Notes: generated by a model from the letters alone, not told the origin. 64,000 nucleotides of DNA from Paracyclopina nana (GCA_019096065.1 JAGUCH010000001.1:13702001-13766000); one strand, 5' to 3'; positions 22,001 to 34,439 are shown, numbered from the stretch's first letter. Translations and numbers: made by a program.

Positions 22001-25000
22001 CTCCATGGTCATTGTCGGGTTCATGATTGTCTTCGTCTATGTCATTTTTATGCTTGGAAAATTTGACATGGTGAAGAACAGGGTGAGCACTGTTGCACTT
22101 ATTCAATCTACTTTAGGGGAAAATGGCACCTCTTCTCTTTAAGGCAATCTTGTCCCTGTTGGGATTGTCATCTGTGTCCATGACAATTTTCGCAAGCTAT
22201 GGGATTTGTTGTACGCTTGGATTTGCTTTCAGTCCACTGCACAACTTCATTCCGTTTCTTCTGCTTGGATTAGGTGAGTGAGAGCCTTGTTTTCTACTTT
22301 TGCAGCACCTTTCCATTGTACATAATTTTTTCTTGTTCTTCTGCCTCTGACTTCTGGAGAGAGAAAAACACTGCGCTGTTTATTTTTTGGGGGGGATTTC
22401 TTCTGGCAAAATAACTGCATCAAAGGCTTTCGATTTCAGGTATTGATGACATGTTTGTAATAATGCAATCTCTGAACAATTTGGAGAATGAGCCGGAGCA
22501 CGTGAAAGAGGTCAAAATTTCCAAGGTGATCGCCAGAGCTTTGGGTCGTTCTGGAGTAGCAATCACCGTCACCTCCCTCACTGACGTTTTGGCTTTTGGA
22601 GTTGGAGCAACAACAGTAGGCTACCAGAGTATATTGGCATTTGGAAAGTAATTTCACAATTTTTTTTCTCTTCAGGTTTTGCCCGCTCTTCAGTCTTTCT
22701 GCTTGTTTTGCGGAGTTGGCATATTTCTCGTCTACATGTTGCAAGCCACGTGGTTCGTAGCCTGGCTTACCCTTGATCAGGTGTGCCAAATCAAGCAATA
22801 GTATGATTAAATTCAATCCTTCATAGCTCTATCATAACCCTAGAAACGAATTGAAGCGAATCGAAATGGATTCTTGCCATGCTACAAGCATTCAGTTGAG
22901 AATGCCATTGAAGGAGGGGATGTAGCCATAGGAGAGAGCCAAGACGGAATTGCTCCAGACTCGATATTCTACGTTTATGGCATTTATCTGCTGAAGTGGC
23001 CGACGCAAATTTTCGTCCTGATTTCAACCTCAGCTCTTTTGGCGGTCAGTTTGTGGGGAAACTACGAGCTGAGACAAGAGTTTGATCCCATGTGGTTTCT
23101 TCCCAAAGAATCTTACCTCTCACAATGGAACCAAATGAATGAAAAGTATGTATCCTACTACTTGTGACTGCAATGCGGTTCTTCATTTTTTGCTTGGAAT
23201 AATTCCTTGCTTTTCCCAAAGGTTCTTCCCCAGCCAAGGCGAAAAAATTCACATATTTTTTACGGACACTGTCTTGCCAGAGGAGCTAGCCAAATTAGAC
23301 CACGTTGTAACTCAGCTTCATCAACAGGTAGAAAACACAACTTTTAAAATTATCCACTTTTTAAGCTTTTTTTTTTCAAGCCTGACATCATCACGAGCGT
23401 GGATTCCTGGTACACTTCGTTCAAAGACTACTACGATACGTACTTGTCTTCAAAATATGGTGAGACTTCAATCTTATTATTTAGAATAATTCCAATGTTT
23501 CTCTCGGATTTCAGGCCCAATATTCAATATAACGAAAAATGACTTTGAGGCCGTTTTGACGCAATACTTGTACAGCCCAAAGGGATCCAAGTACAGGATG
23601 ATGTTCAAGTATGAGAAACCAATCTCGTGTGGACAGCCGGCCCCTAATATTTTGGTGAGAACGAAAAAATATTCTGCCATTGCTTGGATTACTAGAGGCG
23701 GATCAAGTCTGCCGAAAGCCTCTTCATAAAGAATATGGTGCTTTACAAAGATCTTCCATTTCAGATGTTCACCATGGAATTGACTCATAGGCTTTTTTCT
23801 GGGCCCAAAGAGCAAGTCCCTGCAATGAACCGGGTGAAAGCCATTGTGAAAGAAGCCAACTTTTCGGGGACCGTCTTCCCTTTCAGTAAGGGATATGCTG
23901 CGTGGGAAACTGATGAGGTGAGCTCTCGCACTTCTTGTATTAACTGATCCTCAATAGCGGTAGCAGCTTCTCCCTTAGCGTGCTATTGGCTAACTTATTT
24001 CATTATTTTTCCGACAAAGTTGTTTCATTTGGGTGCAGTATCTACAGTGTAGGGTAAAACAAGCTCTTTCGGCGCACAAATGACGCATGTACAGATCAAT
24101 TTTGGGATCAATCTTATTATTCATACGAACTAAAATTGTGGTATACTTCGTTTGTAGCTTTATTAGACTTTGAACATGACGAAAATCAACGTTTATCGAA
24201 TTGTGGGTCTTACTAGGCAACTTGAAAGGATTCCTTTTACAAAAGTCACCAGATTTTAAACATCCAATTTCTTTGAGAAATAGGAAAAAATCTAGGTAGA
24301 AGTAGCAGCGCAGCTTGTATTGGCTTTATCTTTTATTGGGTTGACTTATCGGTGGGCGAGACTTTGCAAATGCATTTTGACGGTAGCATTTATAAAAAGG
24401 CACCTTTCTTCGCCAACATTTTTCAACTTTTCTCAAGTTCTTGGCTCGCGAGTGTGAGGTCAAAATTCATAGCTGCTTGAAAGCTGTCCATTTTCTTCCT
24501 ACTTTTCACTGCTTTTCCCTCTACCTGTATTTTTTGAAAAAGGATCAAACTATCTAACAAATCAGCTTCCTTTTGCATCAGCCATGCCAACAGTATACAG
24601 ACATTTATAAAAAGGCACCTTTCTTCGCCAACATTTTTCAACTTTTCTCAAGTTCTTGGCTCGCGAGTGTGAGGTCAAAATTCATAGCTGCTTGAAAGCT
24701 GTCCATTTTCTTCCTACTTTTCAATACTTTTCCCTCTACCTGTATTTTTTGAAAAAGGATCAAACTATCTAACAAATCAGCTTCCTTTTGCGTCAGCCAT
24801 GCCAACAGTATACAGACTGTCCCGGAGATTTCTGCACACTTAGAAATCAATAGTTTGTGTTACAAATTCGGGAAATATTAGACACAATGGATATCATTGG
24901 AAAGCTTGAATCTTTGGCCATCTTTTTTGGCTTCGATGGATAAAAGAAATTAAAAGTAAAAAAATGAGAAAACTTAATTTTCCTGAGGCACCCCAAAAAA

Positions 25001-26409
25001 CCAAAGCCCAAACCGGCCATTATTAACCATATTTTCTGCTAAGCCAATCCTGGCTATTTTTTGACATTTTTTCCTGAAAACAAATCTTGCAGCACTGTGC
25101 TGGCTCATCAGAAAGGTGGATGATTGGAAAGGATATTTTTCAGTAAAAAGAAAAACGACAATAAGGCCATTGCTTACTAAAAGCGTTTCAAAATTAGTGA
25201 TTTAAGCATCACATCTTGGGAATTTTTGTTTATGAAGATCAAATGTTTAACCAATTCTGTGAAATTGAATAAATATTTTTTTGTGAAAGTGACTTTTCAT
25301 CAAAAAACACAGTGAAAATGGGCGTGAATTTGGAGTAACTATCAATTTTGTGGTCTAAATCAGAATTTGAATGAATACTTTTTTAAAATATCAAAACTAA
25401 AAAAGATGGCTTAAGTTTCAAGCTTTCCAACGGTATCCATTGCGTCTAGTATTTCCAGAAGTTTTAACACAAACTTTTGATTTCAAAGTGTTCAGAAATC
25501 TATGGGACAGACTGTATATAAAGACCCCTGAAAAAGCGAAAAGAAGGTCACAAGAGTTAAAAAAAGCCATATTCAATCTACCCACGCGCACAACTTTAAA
25601 TACAATTGACAGTAGTACATCTTACCTCATTCGTATCTTCATTGAAGCCAAAATGTGTGTTATTTTAGATTATAGCCATGGAGCTCTACCGTAATTTGGG
25701 CCTCGCATTGGGTTGCATTACCCTAACTACAATGGTATTATTGTCAGATTGGTTGGGTTGCCTCCAGGTCGTGGGTTGTGTCCTGCTTACTCTCACCAAT
25801 GTAGCTGGATTCATGCACTTTTGGGGTAAGCCTTTTAGGCTCTTTCTTTACGCAGCTGCCCTGCAAATAATGATGTTGTCCTTCCAGGGCTTACTATAGA
25901 GACGGTTTCATCGACCAATTTGATCATCAGTATCGGCCTCTGCGTCGACTGCCCTGCACACATTGCCCACGAATTCCTTGCCACCAAAGGTAAAAGCGAT
26001 TTATTTTCCCAGCCAATCCTCAATTCATTTGATATCTCCGTATTGCCCAGGATCAAGATACGAGAGGACATGTCGATCCCTGGCTAATATGGGGCCTGCT
26101 GTTTTAAATGGAGGATTTAGCACCTTTTTGTCATTTATCTTGCTGGCAAACTCGGATTCTCACGTATTCGAAACGTTCTTTAAGGTAAGAGGCAGATCCT
26201 TGTCAGTCAGAGTATTTACCATCTTCCTTCCTCAGATTTTCTTTCTTGTCGTGGTGTTTGCTCTTTATAATGGTCTGGTGGTCTTGCCCATTATTCTTCA
26301 CCACTTTGGGCCAAACGCCTCAAGTCACTTCACGGAAGAAAAATTCTCAAAATCAGAGCAGAAAGGTGAAGGAGAAGAGACTGAATTGAAGGAGAAAATG
26401 CTCACTTAA
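19093..26409 (+). CDS. Patched-related (PTCHD3/Ptr-like) sterol-sensing-domain membrane protein
   Basis: Nineteen exons: 19093-19235, 19390-19648, 20275-20351, 20606-20766, 20825-20963, 21413-21584, 21858-22082, 22144-22273, 22440-22615, 22676-22780, 22844-23145, 23222-23327, 23381-23459, 23515-23654, 23696-23917, 25669-25825, 25888-25989, 26051-26184 and 26236-26409. They total 3003 nt (1000 aa), with every phase matching. Topology is RND-like: a first TM (VITVTFGLICLFSLGML), a large extracellular loop, a sterol-sensing-type bundle in exons 7-10 with the Patched signature GIDDMFV, a further TM followed by a second large extracellular loop (exons 11-15), and a second bundle (exons 16-19). The C-terminal tail is short and charged. 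Such proteins move or sense sterols or lipids; nematode DAF-6 and Drosophila Ptr are relatives. It is not Patched itself, being shorter and without the long C-tail. The loop sequence GKRRRKRQ resembles a basic cleavage site. Intron 15 holds repeats listed separately. Confidence 0.92.
24387..24816. repeat. 215-bp tandem duplication in a Patched-gene intron
   Basis: Copy one is 24387-24601 and copy two 24602-24816, with only a few mismatches (near the middle and near the end). The unit starts CATTTATAAAAAGGCACC and ends TATACAGA. The ORFs of 70-72 codons inside each copy are parallel artefacts of the duplication. The second copy ends inside the first bases of the adjoining transposon's terminal repeat. 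Confidence 0.9.
24813..25514. mobile_element. Non-autonomous Tc1/mariner-type DNA element (about 700 bp)
   Basis: Terminal inverted repeats of about 150 bp, diverged, begin CAGACTGTCCC on the left and, read inward, CAGTCTGTCCC on the right. TA dinucleotides flank both ends (24811-24812 and 25515-25516), the target site of the Tc1/mariner superfamily. No transposase is encoded. The arms share AGATTTCTG and GGAAAGCTTGAA. It lies in intron 15 of the Patched-related gene. Confidence 0.75.
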
Positions 26410-26417
26410 TGTATTAA

Positions 26418-26423
26418 AATAAA
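26418..26423 (+). terminator. AATAAA polyadenylation signal of the Patched-related gene
   Basis: AATAAA lies 9 nt after the stop codon. From here to 26976, the convergent interval before the receptor stop codon, I see no other gene. Confidence 0.6.
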
Positions 26424-26976
26424 TTGTGGCTGTACAAAGAGGAGCCACTCCACACGTTGTTGTGGCTTCATATGACATCTAAAATACATTGATCGTACAT
26501 ATTTTTGTAAACATTCATAGGCTTATAAGTGAGATTACAGACATATACTATTAACTATACAGTTACCCGTTCTAGCGTAACTTGCGATTTGTTTTTTGGT
26601 ATATGATACTTGATTTTTCATGCTGCTGCTTTAAAAAGGTTCTTCTACTTTTTACGTGGACTGGACTTCCGACAGAGTTATAATAGCATATATAGTGAAT
26701 CACAGCTGCTTTACTGGCTCTCGCGTTTCTAGCAGCCTCAAGATGGCGCCTGGCACAAACGCGACACTAGCGCCGCCCAAGCGGCCCAAAAAAATGCGAC
26801 TTTAATTGTATCCTTTGTATCCAGCAGCCCAACTTTTATGCAAGATCATTTGCTTCAAGACTCGTTTTGTATCTTCAGGATACAGGTCTTGAAAATAGTA
26901 AGAGCTGCTTGCACCTCTACTCAATAAATCTTCTATTATTGGGGGGAGAGAACAGCGCTTCGACTATATGCTAAGC

Positions 26977-29900
26977 TTAGTTTGGTGGGGTTTGAGTTGC
27001 TGCAGATAATTTGGTGGCAGCAGCCATGTTGCTTTCAATTTGTGTTTCTTCCATATTATTAATGCCCTCGCTCGACTCCTCCTCTCCAGATGAAATGGTT
27101 TCTCCGCACGAGCAAGATCTGCAGCATTCCTCGCAGTTCGTTGAGCTGTCCATAATGAGGGCCGATTTTTCGTCGCATTTCACGACTTTGCATTGCTTCT
27201 CGCTGATTATGTCCACGGTCACTTTTTGAGCAGAGGCTGGAGATTTTTTGAGACCGGTAGGGGAACCAGATTGAGGGATGAGCGCAGATGTCACACCCGA
27301 TCCCGAGTGGTCGGTGCAAATCATGGCTTGAAGCTCGAGCTTTTGCTTGTTGCCTGAGGTATGCGTTGGTGGGGAAGATCGGAGCGAAGTGGAGCACGTA
27401 GAGCCCGTTCCAGGCCTGGCCTCTCGATTCGAAGCCCCGTTCAACGAGTTGCGCCGGGCGGTTGTGGGTGGACATACAGAAATCGCTGTTGAGCTTGATG
27501 CCGTCCGTATGAATCTGAAAGTTAGATTTTTTAATCAGCTTCATGGTGTTAGTCAAAAATCGCCTGCAGGGGCTAGTAATTATCGAGATTTTAAGTAAGC
27601 GAATAGGATTTGACAACTCTTAATAGCAGCTGTCAGCCGCACGTGCTTTTTTGTTTGCTCATTACCCACAGATCTCATAATTGAAGCGAAATGAAAGCAT
27701 AACGCATTTTGCTCTTTCAGAAATGAAGACTGTTGCTTCGCTTACTCTCTGAATGCCTTCAGTGACATGAATACAACTTTTTCAAAGAGCTACAATTGCC
27801 ATAGTCAAAATCGAGTCACTTAAAAATGCTTGCTTTCAATTCATGTATTCTTGAAATACTTCAGCTATGATGTCGAATTAGCCTCACTCCATGTTGTTGG
27901 GATACAGGCGCAAAAATGTGAGGAATCATTTACTGCTAGATGTAACAAGTTAAAGAAATATTTCAAGCACACGTTCTTTTAATTTGACTTAAAATGGGCA
28001 GAATTGGTAATTTTACCTGGAAAGCCCCAGCTTTTTGAGCATGACGTTGAGGAATTTTTCATCCTTGCAGCAGTAAATCAGGATGTTGATCGATGAGTTG
28101 ACTGCGAGTGCGAAATGGTTGATCAGGACCATCGTTTGAACCCAATCAGGCCAATGCAAGAGTTTGCCATGCAACGCGAGCTGGATACACTCGTAAGTAT
28201 TTATGATGCTGCGGATGCTATGGCAAATTACAAACACCACAACGATGAATATGAGCATCATGGCCACCTGCAAGTAATGAGGAAAAAATGAGATTGGGTG
28301 ATAAAGCAGTGCATTTTTCATGGTATTTTCTTAGTTCATTTACACTTGAGTAGATGTACGTACTATATACGCCGCCACACCGAAAAACGAGCCAATTTCG
28401 TACTCATACTTTGAGAGCTGCTTGTCTTCGTCATTTCCAACTTTTAACAAGTTACAAAGTGCAATTTGGCAGGGAAGTCTTACGTGCTTCAGCTTTAAAG
28501 TAGCACATACTGTGATATGATGTGCAAAAAAGTACGCGCGAGCTGAGTTTCTCGCAGCAGTCAATTTTCGTGCACCAGGAAATTTGCTGAAAGCCACATC
28601 AATGACCTTTAAGCCGTTTGATCTCTAACTGAGGAAATTAAGTTAGGCGCTTCATCCGGACACCGCAACTTGCATTTGACCAGCAAGAAACTGTCGATAA
28701 TTGGCTCACAAAAATAGTAGGTGGAGCGGAAGGCGAAAGCTGATTTAATTTTAAGCTTCTTCACTTTCCCTCCGAAGAATACGAGCCGACTTCTGCTCGG
28801 CGACGCGTGAAATCTTACCGAATGGTCTCTCCGTTGATTCGAGGAAATGGCGTTATGTCTCTGCGTTGCCTGATTGATGGTTCTAAAGATGAGACTGTTG
28901 AGAACAATCAGGGCCAGCATGGGAATAAAGACGAGGGCCAACGAGTTGGCAATCAGGACATAGTCACGCGAGTATCCTGGATCCTCGCGAAATTGAGTTG
29001 GAGCCACTTCGGGAACGACGAGGAAGGTCGTCTCGTTTTCGCCAGTGGTCTCGTTAAATATGGTCTGGTTGTATGACTTGATTTCTGTCCTCAGCTCGAA
29101 GAATCGCGGGATATTGAAGATGATGCTGAAATCAGGGAATTCGAATGTATTCGTTATAAGTTATGTGCGGCCTTCTGGGCTGCATAGCTGAAAATGCAGG
29201 ATTATGCTACTCAACCTCTAACCTCAAAAAGCTAGTTTATTTTGTATGCATGCAGCAGGAACTTTTCAGAATTCTAATTCTTACACCCTATCAAGAAAAA
29301 CTCTCGTGATATCAGAAGAATTCTAGTAAGCACACAAAACACTCTTGTTTTTCTTGGCCGTTCTTACCTAAATCCCACGATTGGCAGGGTGTAGAACAAA
29401 TGCCGATACCAGTCTCCGCCTAGCATGGTAGGTCCGCGGTAGCAGAGACAAACTGTTAAGTATCTCTCCACACTTACAGCCATGGTTGTCCACACAGAAC
29501 CAGTAAGGGAAATCTGGATGAAAAGGAGTGGAGCACTGTTTAGAAAAGAAACACGAGTCCCTTGGGCCGCTCTAAGTTCATATTTATGAAAAAATACGAT
29601 ATAGCTCTACCAAAGTGAGGCCTCGAGTAGATAGAGTGCTTGGGCAATATTGCCTTACAAAAGCTAATTTTAAAGCAACTATAGCATGTAATGAACAAAG
29701 AAGCTCTGTGCTAATTAGCTCTTCTTAGGTAGAAGAGAAAATGTGTTGCGAATGGCCGAAAGTGCAATTGTACCATATCGTTTTTATTGTTGTCATGATG
29801 ACAAGCCTTTGCCTTCTTATCATAACTTTGCAGGAGACAGGTCTTCCTTTCGTTAGATGAGGTGGCAAACTCATGTAGAAATTATTTTTTCAAGCCTCGT

Positions 29901-30505
29901 AGTTTCCGAAGGCAAAGAGTTTTTATCATATAAGCATTCTTGGTACAGAAAAATGCTTTAAAATGAGGCGTAGTTCAACGCTTCAAATATCTGTAATCTA
30001 CTACGTTGTTTTTAAGCATATGGTAAAAATGTTTGAAATAGAATTGTGCGCTTGGAGATTCTCTTTGAATGTGGGATGTATTCGTAAAGCTCTTGTCAAG
30101 CTCTCAAAGCCATATTTTATGGCTCAAGAAACAAAAGAAAGAGTACTACTTCGTTGCTTTCGAGTCAAATACCAACGCGTAGGCATGGCAGAAAATTTAT
30201 TCCGAAAATTGCCAAGAAAATGCTTAAAGTACCTGAATCACGGGCAAGAAGTAGGGGATCAGCCAGGGCTTGATAAAGACGTTGTAGTGCTCAGACCAGG
30301 CCGAAATGCAAAAAAGACTGAAAGTGAAGACCAAAAAAGTGGCATCGAAGGCTGCCAACATTTTGAGAAGGTGTCTGAAGGATGGCATCATGTCCAATTC
30401 AGTTGACGACAACACCGCAATGGAAACCACATTGCCAACTATGCCAAACAGGCCCAGAAATCCAGTGCAGACGCCCTCAAGGAAAAATTTGACAATTGCC
30501 GACAT
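26977..30505 (-). CDS. FMRFamide-receptor-like rhodopsin-class GPCR
   Basis: Coding exons on the minus strand: 30233-30520 (ATG at 30503-30505), 29368-29513, 28819-29125, a 22-nt microexon 28607-28628 (tentative), 28364-28440 (tentative), 28017-28267 and 26977-27514. Together they give 537 aa in phase. TM1 has GIVGNVVSIAVLSS and TM2 has LLKMLAAFDATF. TM3 ends with MAVSVERYLTVC, an ERY in place of DRY. An extracellular loop with N-glycosylation sites (NQT, NET) and NIPRFFEL precede TM5. TM6 is MMLIFIVVVFVICHSIRSI and TM7 NSSINILIYCC, standing for NPxxY. NIPRFF, ERYLTVC and VFVICHSI are typical of the insect FMRFamide/DH44-adjacent peptide receptor group as I recall it. The C-tail of about 180 residues is Ser-rich. 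The extracellular N-terminus is very short if the first Met is right, and the best acceptor leaves an in-frame stop just upstream. Candidate leader exons lie near 34.3 kb. Confidence 0.85.
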
Positions 30506-30835
30506 TTTGGCAACTCAGCTCTGAAACGAGAATATTCCAAGTGCTTATTATTGGACTTTAGCAGAATAGGATTTTGCTTGCTGGCTCCTGTAGAGTTTGT
30601 TCATAATATAGCAGGTATTTTCAAAATCATAAATATTCACCCATTACTAATGAAAGGCTGGAAAGGTTATTCTTTCCAGACTGGAATGACTGGTGTTTAC
30701 TGATAATGCAATCAAATTGTTTTCGAGTGCAGCCATATGCTCTCGAAATATTAATAAAGCTTAATATACCAACATTCACTACTACCAAATCTTTTAATCT
30801 TTCATTAATTAAACAGCCATTCATGAATTGGCAAA

Positions 30836-31331
30836 GGACCTAACCCAAACTATTTACAACACCCAAGAATTATACATTTTCTGAAAGTCCTAACGGGTTC
30901 ATTTGGCGATAAAATAAAAATCCTGGCCTATCGCTTCCAATAACGTTTTTTAGTGCTAGTTAGCGTCAATGACCTCCACTAAAATTCAAAAATAAAACTT
31001 ATGTTGCTTCATACTTGAATCGCTAAGATGAACAGAAACGGAGATATAGCTGTAACATAAGGCCGTTCTCATATTGCCGGAAAAAGCTAAGCTAAGGTAA
31101 AATTAGCTAAGCTAAGGTAAAAATTATGCAACGAAAACCGGTTATTTCGCTCAACATTCACAAAAAGCAGCTACTTTGCTTGAAATGTTGAGCGTTTGCT
31201 TGGCTATTTTTACCTTAGCTTAGCTATTTTCACCTTAGCTTAGCTTTTTCCGGCAATATGAGAACGGCCTATAAGCTTTAATAAAATGAATATTTTTTGA
31301 GTGTTGTAAAAGGGTTTGGGTTAGGACCTTC
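30836..31331. mobile_element. Inverted-repeat DNA element (outer), split by a second MITE
   Basis: The left end AGGACCTAACCCAAAC (30836 on) is matched in reverse at the right end near 31331 (GGGTTTGGGTTAGGACCTT). The similarity continues inward through ACAACAC(C/T)CAA and ATTTT blocks for about 45 bp. The inner MITE at 31060-31270 sits between the arms, so this older element was hit by the younger one. No coding capacity; family not assigned. Confidence 0.6.
31060..31270. mobile_element. MITE B, 211-bp hairpin element
   Basis: Long inverted arms begin AGGCCGTTCTCATATTGCCG and match at the right end. ATA is directly repeated at both flanks (31057-31059 and 31271-31273), giving a 3-bp target duplication. 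The arms contain tandem AGCTAAGCTAAGGTAAAA units. Its ends resemble those of MITE A at 35480 (AGG, C, GT, CTCATATT), so the two are probably moved by the same transposase. Confidence 0.8.
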
Positions 31332-34217
31332 TTCAAGTCAATGTGAATTTTTGTTTTGAAGCTGCATAATGCATTAGATTTTTTCATTAAAATTGGATTT
31401 TCACCATGGCATCCGCATGCTGATGCTTTTACGCAAGAGTGTGTTCGTACACGGCTTTCGATATTTCCCAGGTAAAAGAGCTAGAGGCAATCGAGTTTTC
31501 CAACTTTTTTGACTGAAAATGACAGATGTAATTCTAATCAACTGACCAGTTATGATGGAGTTGTGACAGTGAGTGCATGAATGCGGGCAGCTATTTCTGG
31601 TAAATCGAGCAGCAGTTTTATTGATTATTAGGCTTCTTTTGAGGCTGCCATGGGTACTGCAGTTGCTGCTTTCTTGTAATTACTAACTGTGGATGAACAA
31701 GAAAGTCAATAATATTGGCAGTAATAAGATTTACTCGTTTGCACAATTTTGCAACTCAAACAAGCTGGTCAGAATCAAAGTTGAGTACATCAATGGAGAA
31801 GAGTCAGCAAAAAACAGCTGATTTAATAGTAATTTTGGAGCAGAAGATAAAAAGTCATGGCTGTTTCCTCGGTCTTGTTACTCGACATTGTTAGCTAAAA
31901 AACCAAGAACTAGCTGATTTTTCAGTTTTTCTTGGCCTTTCCCAATCAATTTGTAAAAGATAAGTCATCATAAAAATTACCAACAGCCCACTCTTTCATA
32001 AGGATCTACGAAATAGGCTTCGGAGATATGCTACACATCAAAACTTGGCAGAAAATTCACATGAGGGTTTGTTTTCCTTGCGCTAGCTAGAGGTAGAAAG
32101 TAATAATTGAATCGAGCTTATTCTCAGCACGTTTTTTAACCTTATTAGTTATTTCGCGAGCGGCGCTGACAAATATGCGAATGTACAGCTTGTTGTGATC
32201 CGAATAAAAAGAAATGGAAACGAGCCTTTTAATCAAACTAAAATAATAGCATTTTCGTGTAAGCTAGCAATATCGCGAGCAACTTTCATCCAGTTTATGT
32301 AAGATGAGAGTCAAAAATAAGTTAATGCTTATGATCAAAGTAGAATTGCTCGAATGACGACAAACTGCTTCATTGCTCAATGCGTTACTAAAACTATGGC
32401 TATTACAATCAGCAAATATACCGACTGACTGCGAGCGTTATGTTGGTGCCTAAAACAAATGTAGTTGACGTATAACGTTCTATTATCCATGCCACTCCAA
32501 TATTTGAAGGACCCAGACATTGAAATTCCATTATTCCATGTTAAATACAAAACTAGCGAGCAAATTTCCATTCTTGTGTAATTGAGTTTGAAGATTTTGA
32601 AGCACTTTGGCAAAGATGAAAGCTGAGGGAAAAGGCTTCTAAGAGGAATTCGATCTTATTTCGGGCCTAACTTCCAAAGGGCTTTTGTTTGCACTTTGAG
32701 CAATTTGACTCTCCGGCCAAACAATTTTGTATTCATGAGTTGGGCAGTTCGCACTCGGTACCTGGACGATGAAGGCTTTCTTTAATTTTGTAAGCCTCGA
32801 CAAAAATTACTTTTCATGCCTCCATTATTGATACATGGCGGTGAAAGTCCTCCATGACTCGCGTTTGCCGTACAAAAAAGGCTAATGCTAAAAAGATGCT
32901 GGCAAATTAATGTACTACAATCTGGAGAAATGAGGCAAAACCTTTTCGCATAATTCAGCTCCTCGCGTGTTGCAAAGTCTTTCAAATAGAAAAATCCGAG
33001 TAGTGCACTCTTTGATAAATTGCACAAGCCTTTGCAATTGCTATTTATGGTTCTGCATTAAAGTAGCCACATGAATGTAAAGCATAAAAAGTATGACAAC
33101 ATTACGTATACACCTATCCACGCACCCGAAATGAATCAATTTGCCCGCTACTACTCAACGACCCTCGGTCGTAAAAACCCAAGACCAGAACAGAATTATT
33201 GTGTTAACTTCATTATGGTCAATGGTCAAAAAGGCCTCTTGTTAATGAAGTACGCTTCGTTAAGAGTAATCAGTGACAAGATTGGACCAATCAAGCCCAT
33301 TCACCCCTGATTGATGATCTTTCTTATTTTACCCCTTTTAAAGAAAAACCTCTCCGAAAATATCCAGCAAAAGTGATTTTTATTATTTATGAGGTGTTAT
33401 TCAAGGCAAGTAGTCGACGCTTTCATTAAAATAAGATAATTGCTCTTTTCTGTGCAATTTGCATAGAAAAGTAACAAGGTAATTAGAGCACCGTTGATCC
33501 TCGTTAAAATGGCGGCGAACTGCGAGGATTGTTGCTTACAATGAATATCAAACTTACGTTATGCTTCGTGGTGCTGCTCAGTGAGAATCCGGGAACGATT
33601 TGAGGCCTTGCGGCTTTCACTTATTCCAAGATGCGCTCGCTCACATTTTCGTGGCGCGGACTCACAAAACTCAGAACCGCGCGCTTTTAACGTGCGCTAG
33701 TTGCTGTTGAACAAATTCATTTGTTACCTTAATTATCCTATTGTTGCTGCTCGCACCTCAATAAAAAATGCTAAATTTCGAAAGAGCATAAAAGAGCACA
33801 CGATTACCAGCTATTATTTCTCGTTCAATTCCATCCAGGAAGTGAAATCCAGGCAGGTGATGTAACGCCAAAGCTCTCGCAAATGGTAGAAAGGTCAATT
33901 TGGCTTACTCACAGCATAAACTGCCAAGTTAATGCAATTATGCTCAATGGTAAGCGAGCTTAGCAGCGAAAATAATTTTTCAAGAATGAGCGAAAGCTTT
34001 GACTACATAATCGAGCAACAGGGGATCAAGCATACCATATGCTACATTTGATCAAAGCTTTCCAACTTATTACCATGCAGGCATATAACCATGAATAGCA
34101 TTACTAAAAAATTGAACAGAATGTCAAACTAGGAAGTTGCAAGAGTTACTAAGAATTTTCAAAGCTGTATTTGGCAAGCATTTAGGATTTTTATCACTCT
34201 ATTTTCAACTAGCCCAC

Positions 34218-34439
34218 GTGGGATGGTGGTAATGCGGCTGCACCGTGCTAAATCTTCGCGGAACTCTGCCATCACTTTTTGCAGCCACCAAATTGACAGA
34301 GTTGACTTCAAAGGGGGCCTAAATGAAATTTCGTTTCATTAAAAGGACTGTAAAATATTAGCAAGCGTAATCACCTCATTGATGGGACTAGAGTTGTCCA
34401 CTCTAGAAAATATCAGCTCTGCGTCGTGGTCAGTCATGG
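34218..34439 (-). CDS. Two candidate exons: small protein or N-terminal leader exons of the GPCR
   Basis: Minus strand. Exon a (34375-34439) follows a good TCTCTTTCAG acceptor, and its ATG at 34435-34437 opens MTDHDAELIFSRVDNSSP. A GTGATT donor, a 56-bp intron and a CATTTAG acceptor join it in phase 0 to exon b (34318 downward), reading FEVNSVNLVAAKSDGRVP. Read on, the frame stops near 34200 after PTWAS, giving a protein of about 58 aa. Alternatively the exon is spliced (GTGATG or GTGGGC donors) onto the receptor exon at 30520. The NSS sequon would suit an extracellular N-terminus, but the best acceptor there gives an in-frame TGA, so this needs a different acceptor. Splice signals and codon-like composition argue that the exons are real; what they belong to is open. 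Confidence 0.45.

Noticed and set aside
24423-24850. Two near-identical minus-strand ORFs of 70-72 codons, looking like a tandem gene pair
   Set aside because: They are simply the same random frame present twice because of the 215-bp duplication inside an intron; no start context or splice support.
19093-26409. Considered calling the gene patched or NPC1 itself
   Set aside because: The protein is about 1000 aa with no Patched C-tail and no NPC1 N-terminal domain; the exon pattern and GIDDMFV fit the Patched-related (PTCHD/Ptr) group.
33071-33310. 79-codon ORF in the large gap
   Set aside because: Starts at an ATG but has no signal peptide, domain, splice sites or neighbouring exons.
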